DNA from: Paludibacteraceae bacterium
Lineage (GTDB): Bacteria; Bacteroidota; Bacteroidia; Bacteroidales; Paludibacteraceae
Assembly (NCBI GenBank): GCA_017450435.1
Contig: JAFSTO010000030.1
Span: 27,308-91,307 of the forward strand
Direction of reading: 5' to 3'
DNA: 64,000 nucleotides
The notes under the pieces were generated by a model. The model did not search any database, had not been told where the DNA came from, and was given only the letters and a program-made list of their open reading frames with translations. Position 1 is the stretch's first letter. Every line of letters begins with the position of its first letter. This document shows positions 53,586-60,746 of the stretch, in pieces. The translations under genes were made by a program, and so were the position numbers.

Positions 53586-55004
53586 ATGCTCATCGGTCGT
53601 CAAAATCAACAGCAGTTGTTGCTTTCCCTATTGGAAAAAGAAGATTCCCAGTTTATAGCAATCTATGGTCGTCGCCGTGTAGGAAAAACCTATTTGGTGC
53701 GCGAGACATATAGTACGCACATTGTTTTCCAACATGCAGGATTGCAAAAAGTAGATAAGAACGGCCAACTCAAAGAGTTTCAACGCTCTCTTTTGAATGC
53801 CGGTATGGCTAAAGTACCAAAGCTATCCGATTGGTTTGATGCTTTCTTTGCATTAAGTCAGTTCTTACAATCCCGTCCAGAAGGAAAGAAGGTGGTGTTC
53901 ATTGATGAATTACCGTGGATGGACACGCCCAAATCGAACCTTGTTGCCGCTCTTGACCATTTCTGGAACGGATGGGCTTCTGCCCGAAAAGACATCGTTC
54001 TTGTCATTTGCGGAAGTGCCACTTCATGGATTATCAGCAAAATTGTGAAAAACTATGGTGGATTGCATAACCGCCTGACACGTCAGATTTATCTTCAGCC
54101 GTTCACATTAAAGGAGTGCGAACAATATGCAACAGCCAATAACTTAGGAATGAGCCGCCGTAATATTCTTGAGACATATATGGTGTTAGGAGGTATTCCC
54201 TATTATTGGCAATTTATACAAAAGGAATATAGCCCTGCACAAAACATCGACCATATATTCTTCGAAAAAACGAGTCCGCTGCGTGGTGAGTTCAACGCCT
54301 TGTATGCTTCCTTATTCCGCAACCCGCAGCCGTATATTGATATCATTACCGCATTAGGAACGAAGAAAGCCGGTATGACACGTTCGGAGATTATTGAGTC
54401 CACCGGACTGAATATCGGAGGTAAACTCTCCGTCATGTTAGAAGAATTAGAAGAGTGCGATTTCATCCGTTCGTTTTACGCATTGGGCAAGCAGAAGAAA
54501 GATATTCTCTATCAGTTAATTGATAATTTTACGCTCTTTTATTTCAAGTTCCTTGCCGGCAAACATGCTTTCAGTGCTAATTATTGGTCCAAGATGATTA
54601 TCAAACCGCAATATAATGCATGGGCTGGTTTGGCTTTCGAGCGTATTTGTTTCCAGCATATTGACCAGATCAAACGTGCGCTAAGCATTTCCGGTATCAT
54701 CAGCAATGTCTATTCCTGGCAATATCGTCCCACGATTCCAAATGAGAGCGGTGCACAAATAGATATGCTGATTGATCGGGATGATCAAGTCATCAATCTT
54801 TGCGAAATTAAATTTGCGCAAGGGGAATACGAACTGACAGAAGCCTATAGTAATAGTTTGCAAAATAAGTTGTCCACTTTTGTTTCCCATTCCGGAACAA
54901 GAAAGGGAGTGTCGATTATGATGATAACCTCCTATGGTCTAAAACACAACCAGTGGGCAAATGGCATTTCTATTCAACTGACGATGGATGATTTGTTTGA
55001 ATAA
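53586..55004 (+). CDS. AAA ATPase with PD-(D/E)XK-like C terminus (DUF234 type)
   Basis: A 472-residue P-loop ATPase of the archaeal-ATPase/DUF234 group: Walker A GRRRVGKT at 28-35, Walker B VVFIDELPWMD (D107, E108), sensor-like LVICGSATSWI, a winged-helix stretch (TRSEIIESTGLNIGGKLSVMLEELEE) and a C-terminal nuclease-like motif AQIDMLIDRDDQVINLCEIKFA with the D...ExK spacing. Such genes are frequent and scattered in Bacteroidales, without known function. This one is transcribed against the capsule operon, has its own promoter under a repeat pair, and ends in a terminator identical in kind to the one behind ATPase 2. Confidence 0.85.
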   Translation: MLIGRQNQQQLLLSLLEKEDSQFIAIYGRRRVGKTYLVRETYSTHIVFQHAGLQKVDKNGQLKEFQRSLLNAGMAKVPKLSDWFDAFFALSQFLQSRPEGKKVVFIDELPWMDTPKSNLVAALDHFWNGWASARKDIVLVICGSATSWIISKIVKNYGGLHNRLTRQIYLQPFTLKECEQYATANNLGMSRRNILETYMVLGGIPYYWQFIQKEYSPAQNIDHIFFEKTSPLRGEFNALYASLFRNPQPYIDIITALGTKKAGMTRSEIIESTGLNIGGKLSVMLEELEECDFIRSFYALGKQKKDILYQLIDNFTLFYFKFLAGKHAFSANYWSKMIIKPQYNAWAGLAFERICFQHIDQIKRALSISGIISNVYSWQYRPTIPNESGAQIDMLIDRDDQVINLCEIKFAQGEYELTEAYSNSLQNKLSTFVSHSGTRKGVSIMMITSYGLKHNQWANGISIQLTMDDLFE

Positions 55005-55010
55005 ACCCTT

Positions 55011-55067
55011 GTCTGCCACTATTTCAAAGATCGCTTTTTCAACCATCCACACGGGTGGTTGTTTTTT
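55011..55067. terminator. 57-bp terminator block, copy 1
   Basis: Contains CAACCATCC-ACAC-GGGTGGTTG and T6; 54 of 57 bases equal 56662-56718. It follows the ATPase-1 stop by 6 bases. Confidence 0.85.
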
Positions 55068-55084
55068 GTTTTTCAAGAGCCGGC

Positions 55085-55178
55085 ACTCCGGCTTTCGATT
55101 GCTTTTGATCTGATGTCATAAATTGCTACTTCTTTTGTTTGCATTTTGTCATTTCCTTGAACGATAGTGACAGACAAA
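55085..55178. repeat. Degraded copy of the wbsX 5' end, copy B
   Basis: On the minus strand it still reads MTSDQKQSKAGVPA against MTSDQKQPKARVLA of wbsX, then diverges into the terminator block. Upstream bases match to about the CAGACAA word. No wbsX body remains. The 325-base gap between the two ATPase genes consists of terminator copy 1, this remnant, the 33-bp repeat pair and the promoter. Confidence 0.8.
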
Positions 55179-55213
55179 CCTTAAGATACATTTTTTCGTT
55201 TCCAGAAAATGCT

Positions 55214-55279
55214 ATTTTACGCATATTCTTTAAAATAAATTTTGCGATTTTACGCATATTCCTTAAAATAAATTTTGCT
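55214..55279. repeat. Tandem 33-bp direct repeats over the ATPase-2 promoter
   Basis: Units at 55214-55246 and 55247-55279: ATTTTACGCATATTC then (T/C)TTAAAATAAATTTTGC. One internal mismatch. The second unit contains the -33 TTG (55275-55277). Sequence is unrelated to the ATPase-1 repeats. Confidence 0.85.
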
Positions 55280-55305
55280 ATTTCAAAAAAAAAGTTGTAT
55301 CTTTG
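55275..55305 (+). promoter_or_regulatory. Promoter TTG-N20-TATCTTTG for ATPase 2
   Basis: TTG at 55275-55277 and TATCTTTG at 55298-55305, 24 bases before the ATG at 55330. Confidence 0.75.
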
Positions 55306-55329
55306 CAGCGATCTTTAAAATTAAGTATC

Positions 55330-56655
55330 ATGATTTTCAAGCGCAAACTGTATCAAAAGATGCTCCAATGGAAGAATGAGCGTAATGGGAGCACAGCTCT
55401 TCTCATTAAGGGAGCTCGCCGTGTTGGTAAATCTACTCTTGCGGAAGTATTTGCCAAACATGAGTACAAAACGTTCATATTAATCGATTTTGCAAACATC
55501 AGCAAAGAGATCAGTTCTCTTTTTGATGACATGAGTGATTTGAGTTTCTTCTTCATGCGTTTGCAAGTGGAAACCGGTATCACTCTGTACGAACGAGAAT
55601 CTGCCATTATTTTTGATGAAGTACAGCTCAAACCTGTTGCACGCCAGGCTATCAAGTATCTTGTAAAAGACGGGAGATATGATTATATAGAAACCGGCTC
55701 ATTACTATCCATCAAAAAGAACGTAAAAGACATCGTTATTCCATCGGAGGAAACGCGTCTGACTCTGTATCCTATGGATTTTGAAGAATTCTATTGGGCA
55801 ATGGGTAATGAAACCACCTATTCCATCCTGCGTAAGTTTTGGGAGATGAAACAGCCTCTTGAAAATTCTCACAGAAAACTTATGCGTGATCTTCGCCTTT
55901 ACATGCTTGTTGGTGGTATGCCTCAAGCTGTGGATACGTATTTGAGCACGAACAATATGCAAGCCGTAGATAGCAAGAAACGAGAAATCATCGAATTATA
56001 CAAAGAAGACTTCAATAAAATAGATACTACAGGTCGGGCTTCGCATCTGTTTGCTGCCATCCCGGCACAATTATCCAATAATGCAGGACGCTATCAGATT
56101 TCAAGTGTATTGGAGAACCAAGATGCACAAAGGGTAGCCGGTGTCGTTGCTGATATGGCGGATAGTATGACTATCTCTTTAGCATATCATGTCAACGATC
56201 CGAATGTCGGAATGCCACTCACAAAAAACATTTACCGATATAAGATGTTTGTAGCGGATACAGGTCTTTTCGTAACATTGGCTTTCTGGGACAAAGGCTA
56301 TACGGAAAACATCATCTATAGCAAATTACTATCTGATAAATTGGATGCAAATCTTGGATATGTTTACGAAAACCTAATTGCCCAGATGCTAAAAGCAGAA
56401 GGTAATGAACTTTTTTATCATACTTTCCCCTCAGAGAGCAATCATAATTATGAGGTTGACTTTCTCCTATCGCGTGGAAACAAGTTATTACCTATTGAAG
56501 TCAAATCCTCCGGGTACAAGACACATAAATCATTAGATGAATTTTGCAATAAATATTCATCTCATATAGGGGAACGCATTCTGTTATATACCAAGGATTA
56601 CCGGAAAGATAGAGAAACACTACTTGTGCCTGTTTATATGACCGGATTGTTATAG
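55330..56655 (+). CDS. AAA_14 ATPase with DUF4143 nuclease-like domain
   Basis: Started at 55330 (MIFKRKLYQKML), since the longer frame overlaps the -7 box. The 441-residue protein has Walker A GARRVGKS at 28-35, Walker B SAIIFDEVQLKP (D96, E97), a TGSLLS sensor and the DUF4143 domain, ending with NYEVDFLLSRGNKLLPIEVKSSG, a PD-(D/E)XK-like motif. It belongs to a different ATPase family from its neighbour at 53586, although both join an ATPase to a nuclease-like tail. The function is unknown; proposals for such proteins range from defence to selfish genes. Confidence 0.9.
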   Translation: MIFKRKLYQKMLQWKNERNGSTALLIKGARRVGKSTLAEVFAKHEYKTFILIDFANISKEISSLFDDMSDLSFFFMRLQVETGITLYERESAIIFDEVQLKPVARQAIKYLVKDGRYDYIETGSLLSIKKNVKDIVIPSEETRLTLYPMDFEEFYWAMGNETTYSILRKFWEMKQPLENSHRKLMRDLRLYMLVGGMPQAVDTYLSTNNMQAVDSKKREIIELYKEDFNKIDTTGRASHLFAAIPAQLSNNAGRYQISSVLENQDAQRVAGVVADMADSMTISLAYHVNDPNVGMPLTKNIYRYKMFVADTGLFVTLAFWDKGYTENIIYSKLLSDKLDANLGYVYENLIAQMLKAEGNELFYHTFPSESNHNYEVDFLLSRGNKLLPIEVKSSGYKTHKSLDEFCNKYSSHIGERILLYTKDYRKDRETLLVPVYMTGLL

Positions 56656-56661
56656 TTTATT

Positions 56662-56718
56662 GTCTATCACTATGTCAAAGATCGCTTTTTCAACCATCCA
56701 CACGGGTGGTTGTTTTTT
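56662..56718. terminator. 57-bp terminator block, copy 2
   Basis: 54 of 57 bases equal 55011-55067, including CAACCATCC/GGGTGGTTG and the T6 run. It lies between ATPase 2 and the convergent DUF616 gene. Confidence 0.85.
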
Positions 56719-56732
56719 ATATTATAAATTGT

Positions 56733-57644
56733 TTATCTATTTACGAGTTTTATTAGTCGATGTTTTATCACTCTAAAAAGTAAGAATGGAGAACATATTA
56801 CCCCTAATAAAACTCCATATAGTTTCAGGTTGCTAATCGGATGATTGGATATATATGCTTTCTGCCATGCCTTTTGCCATACTTTCAAAGTCCAACTTGA
56901 TAGATTTGCTGTTTTATATCTCCATTGCTCTCCAAAATCGGCTTGGACTAATTTACGGCGAGATATTTTGCCATGTGATATATATCTTACTTTGTCTGAG
57001 TATTGTGCGTGCTCTCCCTTGGGCAAGAAATAATCAGTATCTAAATTGTATTTCCATAATACATAGTTAAATGATAACTGGTCTCGCTTAGAATAAGTAT
57101 CAATGCTCCTCCACCATAAATCGTTCGCCTTATTAACTAATTCTTTATTCTTCCTGAAAAGAATATTGGTCTCAAACAAACCATTATGTATCGGGTAATG
57201 TTCATTATAAATATGATGACACCAATTGATAGCAATGAGATCATGCTCTAATCGTCCATATTTCTTACTATACGACACTTCAAAGGCTTCATCATAAATG
57301 CAGTCTCTATATGGATGCCGAATACTTGCTACTCTTGTTCCATGTTCATATAGTTCAATAAAACGCTCATACACCCATGTTGAAATAATTTGCACATTAG
57401 CATCCATCCAAAGCGTAGCTTCATATTCCTGAAGCAGTTCTTCGGGATGTGTCTTAACATATCGCGCGATACGTGTCATGTCTGGATTGCTATATGCAAC
57501 CTTTCGCACTTGCCAAACGCCGACTCTTTCCTCTTTCACGTCGTTGGTAAAAAGGAAATAATCAAATCGCTCGTCTGTCACCTCCGGCTGAAGAATATTG
57601 TCATACCCACCTATACAGGCTGTATATATTGCGAATTTATTCAT
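56733..57644 (-). CDS. DUF616-type glycosyltransferase-like protein
   Basis: A 303-residue protein of the DUF616 (TOD1/MUCI70-like) group: FAIYTACIGGYDNILQPE at the start, FDYFLFTND, ARYVKTHPEELL, SLWMDANV-like TLWMDANVQI where the DxN/D pair would bind metal and nucleotide, and GLFETNILFRKN. The C-terminal end is a hydrophobic segment (LKLYGVLLGVICSPFLLF), perhaps membrane-associated. Its likely role is transfer of a sugar in the capsule locus. It overlaps the acyltransferase gene by 8 bases. Confidence 0.8.
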   Translation of the reverse strand: MNKFAIYTACIGGYDNILQPEVTDERFDYFLFTNDVKEERVGVWQVRKVAYSNPDMTRIARYVKTHPEELLQEYEATLWMDANVQIISTWVYERFIELYEHGTRVASIRHPYRDCIYDEAFEVSYSKKYGRLEHDLIAINWCHHIYNEHYPIHNGLFETNILFRKNKELVNKANDLWWRSIDTYSKRDQLSFNYVLWKYNLDTDYFLPKGEHAQYSDKVRYISHGKISRRKLVQADFGEQWRYKTANLSSWTLKVWQKAWQKAYISNHPISNLKLYGVLLGVICSPFLLFRVIKHRLIKLVNR

Positions 57645-58698
57645 GTCTTAGTATTGATAGCTTTTTACTTATTAAATTTTCTGCATTATTCCATATCCAA
57701 TTAACGGGGATCATCAATCCGACCCGTATCTGGTCAACAGACACGGAAACGGCAAAACGCAGCAATACCCATCCAATCATTATGAGAAGATAGCCCACCC
57801 CTATCTGCAAGGCATCTTCGCCAACAATCCCGAATTTAGCAATAGGAAGTCCGAAAAGATAAACCGCCAAGGCACTTTGTGCGAAGTAGTTGATAACTTT
57901 ACTATGAAAATCAAATGTCGTAAACAGGCAGAAAAAAGCTATTGCGCCTATTAGAATAAAGGGATTATTATAGGTCGTTGGATGCCAATGCGACAATGCA
58001 ACGCCCTCGTATTTGGCGATAGTCAATCCTGCCCAGCAGAGGCAACATAGTACGTATATTGCTATCAGGCTAACCCGTTTATGTTTTAACTTATTTTGTG
58101 GCTCAAAGCGGCTGATATATCCCCCTATGAAATATAACCAAATAAACTGTCCCACTGTATAGCCATTATGATTAAATATATTCACTTGTCTTATAAAGCC
58201 AAACCAGAAACAGTAAACGGATAAGATGATCAAACCATATAAATATTGGTTTTTTGTTAAATTTTCTCGCGCTGTATTTAGGAGAGGAGCCAGAAAATAT
58301 AGAACCAAATAACACGGGATGAACCATTTGGAAGTGCGCGTTAGTGCTTTCAAAGATTTAGCAAATATTGTCCCTATCGTCAATGTTTCTTCATGAAATA
58401 CGTATGTAGATAGCAACAAATTCAGGAACATATAGAATGCGCAAAATATAAATAGGTTCAATACGCCTTTCCATTTAAATTTGATTCCGAAGTAACCGGA
58501 GATCAGGACGAACACATTCACTCCAATGTACATGAAGGAGTTGATTATAGTTGCCCACTGCCATCCTTGCGTCAGATTTTCCCCATCTACTATACACCAA
58601 TATCCGGTACCTATCAAATAATGATGGGTAGTTATCATCAGTATTGCGATGATACGCAATAATTCCATATTTGATTGGCGAATTTTCATATTGCCCAT
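57637..58698 (-). CDS. Acyltransferase 3 family membrane protein
   Basis: A 353-residue integral membrane protein with about ten helices. Near the N terminus it has RQSNMELLRIIAILMITTHH, containing the conserved R/E and histidine of the acyltransferase-3 family, and SKWFIPCYLVLYFLAPLLN. It probably O-acetylates a capsule sugar across the membrane, using acetyl-CoA. Start may be the first ATG (58698) or three codons later. It overlaps the pyruvyltransferase gene upstream by 13 bases. Confidence 0.88.
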   Translation of the reverse strand: MGNMKIRQSNMELLRIIAILMITTHHYLIGTGYWCIVDGENLTQGWQWATIINSFMYIGVNVFVLISGYFGIKFKWKGVLNLFIFCAFYMFLNLLLSTYVFHEETLTIGTIFAKSLKALTRTSKWFIPCYLVLYFLAPLLNTARENLTKNQYLYGLIILSVYCFWFGFIRQVNIFNHNGYTVGQFIWLYFIGGYISRFEPQNKLKHKRVSLIAIYVLCCLCWAGLTIAKYEGVALSHWHPTTYNNPFILIGAIAFFCLFTTFDFHSKVINYFAQSALAVYLFGLPIAKFGIVGEDALQIGVGYLLIMIGWVLLRFAVSVSVDQIRVGLMIPVNWIWNNAENLISKKLSILRHE

Positions 58699-59837
58699 AT
58701 CTCATCCCACATTTTTCTTACATTTTCTTTTATTTTGGGTACTTTAGTAGATAAATGCTTTCTAAAGGCATTGTTTGCAGACTCCTCTAATAATTCTGCA
58801 ACCTTGTCTATAGCATTATCACAATCAGAAAAATCTATGATTGTATTTTCAATGTCATAATCATGGAAAAGTTCGGCATACTTATGGCTCCATCCTGTTG
58901 CCAGGCATGGAACTAAAGTATTCAAAGAAGATGCCAATCCATGAAAACGAGACGAGACTACCAGATATGCAGTAGATATGATTCCCTTTACCTCTAACGC
59001 ATTTAAATTGTCCACAAAGTCTATTGGTTCTTCCATGCATTCAATAATTTGATTCGCAATCTCAGTATCTGCGACTCCTTCATGATTTAAAAGATATGGT
59101 ACCTTATGATATTTCTTTGCAATTTTGATTACTCCTTGTACGAAGGTTAAATATTCTTCAAACGTATAATTTCCTTTGTCAAATAACCGTCCATTGGGAA
59201 TAATACATACCCCATCATAAAGATGCTCATACCCAGCAGGAATTACAGGTTCTACAAGCGATGTATAATCGGTAAATCGTTTTACTTTATGAGAAGAAAG
59301 TAAGGCACTCTTTTCAAGATATGTCATGGATACATTATCCCGAACCATTATTATATCTGCATATCTATCAACCTCTGCCAAGCCATCCTTGATTTTTTGT
59401 GATTGGAGAGGTCCAAAAGCCTGTGGCATTAGCACAATTTTCACACCATGGCGTTTATTGACCTTCATCAGCAACTTTCTCTCTTGCATTAATAGATGAG
59501 AATGATTCCATACATCTGAATAATGGAACCCGCTACCATCAATAAGATAATCAGTTCCTTTGACATAATAAATATCTCTCCAGATTATATCTGGAATATG
59601 TAATCTACGGAAAACACCTTTAATATGGTTGCGAGTTGCCCAATCGCGAAACACTTGAATAGGCTTATAATGAAGATTCAGACTTGTAGAGATATATGCA
59701 AGCCCTTGCCGCACAGAATCCACTGGCAAATACACATCAGAATCAGGATATTTTCGTTCAATCTCCTGCAATATTGCATATAGCATCAATTCTGCTCCTT
59801 TGTTTTGAGTTTCTACACCTGATAATACAAACTTCAT
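58686..59837 (-). CDS. Polysaccharide pyruvyl transferase family protein
   Basis: A 383-residue protein of the CsaB/WcaK pyruvyltransferase family: KFVLSGVETQNKGAELMLYA, LIDGSGFHYSDVW, KIVLMPQAFGPLQSQ, VSSRFHGLASSLNTLVPCLATGWSHK (the family's conserved S-R-F-H). It adds a pyruvate ketal to a sugar, giving the polysaccharide negative charge. Tight packing with the acyltransferase (13-base overlap) and the reductase (4-base overlap). Confidence 0.9.
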   Translation of the reverse strand: MKFVLSGVETQNKGAELMLYAILQEIERKYPDSDVYLPVDSVRQGLAYISTSLNLHYKPIQVFRDWATRNHIKGVFRRLHIPDIIWRDIYYVKGTDYLIDGSGFHYSDVWNHSHLLMQERKLLMKVNKRHGVKIVLMPQAFGPLQSQKIKDGLAEVDRYADIIMVRDNVSMTYLEKSALLSSHKVKRFTDYTSLVEPVIPAGYEHLYDGVCIIPNGRLFDKGNYTFEEYLTFVQGVIKIAKKYHKVPYLLNHEGVADTEIANQIIECMEEPIDFVDNLNALEVKGIISTAYLVVSSRFHGLASSLNTLVPCLATGWSHKYAELFHDYDIENTIIDFSDCDNAIDKVAELLEESANNAFRKHLSTKVPKIKENVRKMWDEIWAI

Positions 59838-60744
59838 AACATTTTTCTTCTAAACATTTTTAAAATATCGATGGTTTTCATAAAGATTCTATTACGAATC
59901 CTGATAGATTCAACGTAGAATTTTCTTTTTTGATACTTATCAAATCTCGTTCTCGGATTAAAACGAATTCTTTTCCCACAATCCAATTGGTTAATATCTT
60001 CAATATCTTCCTGAGTTAGTTTAAAATCAAATACATCAAAGTTTTCTTTTATGTGATTTTTGGATTGTGATGCCGGGATTGGAATACAATTCGTATCGAT
60101 ATTCCAACGTAATATGACTTGATTAACAGTCTTTCCGTATTTTGCAGCAATAGTACAGAGTGTCTTGTTAGAGTTTAGTTCATCATCCATCCTCGCTAAT
60201 GGAGAATACGACATCACCTGAATATTTTCAGACTTGCATAGTTCAACCAATTCTATCTGTTGAAAAAGAGGATGATGTTCAAACTGATTAACCATAGGCT
60301 TTACTCTACAAAAATGTAGCAACTCTTTTAAATAACCAACATCGAAATTGCAAACTCCTATTGCGGCACATTTCCCTTGTAAATATAAATCTTCCATTTT
60401 CTTCCATTCAGTCTTCCATAAATAAGGGAATGGCCAATGTAACAGGTATATATCTTTCTTCCCGGTTCTATTCATTTTACTGAAACTTTCACGGAAACAA
60501 CGTTCTAATTCATAAGTCCTTAATGGTTGAGAAAATTTAGTGATAACTATTATGTCCTCATATTCAAGACTTTCTAATCCCTCACCTATATATTCTTCAT
60601 TTAAATAATTATCCGATGTATCAAGCATACGATACCCCACATTATATGCGAATGGGACGTTGTGGACAATTTATCCCGTTGTGGGAAAGTTCCATATCCA
60701 ATTATCGGCAACTTTAGACCATTATACAAAGTTACGCTATCCAT
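59834..60744 (-). pseudogene. Aldo/keto reductase, frameshifted near its N terminus
   Basis: The downstream frame (from a GTG at 60640) encodes the barrel from VGYRMLDTSDNY onward, including the HWP motif, VCNFDVGYLKEL, PLARMDDE and IPIPASQSKNHIKEN. The missing start is upstream in another frame: ATG at 60744, 2 bases after the previous stop, gives MDSVTLYNGLKLPIIGYGTF, which is how AKR proteins begin. The two parts join if one base is added near 60664-60672 (GGACAATTT on the plus strand). With the deletion, the protein lacks its first 35 residues and its N-terminal cofactor strand. A sequencing error is possible. Confidence 0.75.
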
Positions 60745-60746
60745 TT

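Noticed and set aside
53403-55279. The direct repeats as a CRISPR array
   Set aside because: Only two units each, unequal spacing in the first case, no spacers and no cas genes.
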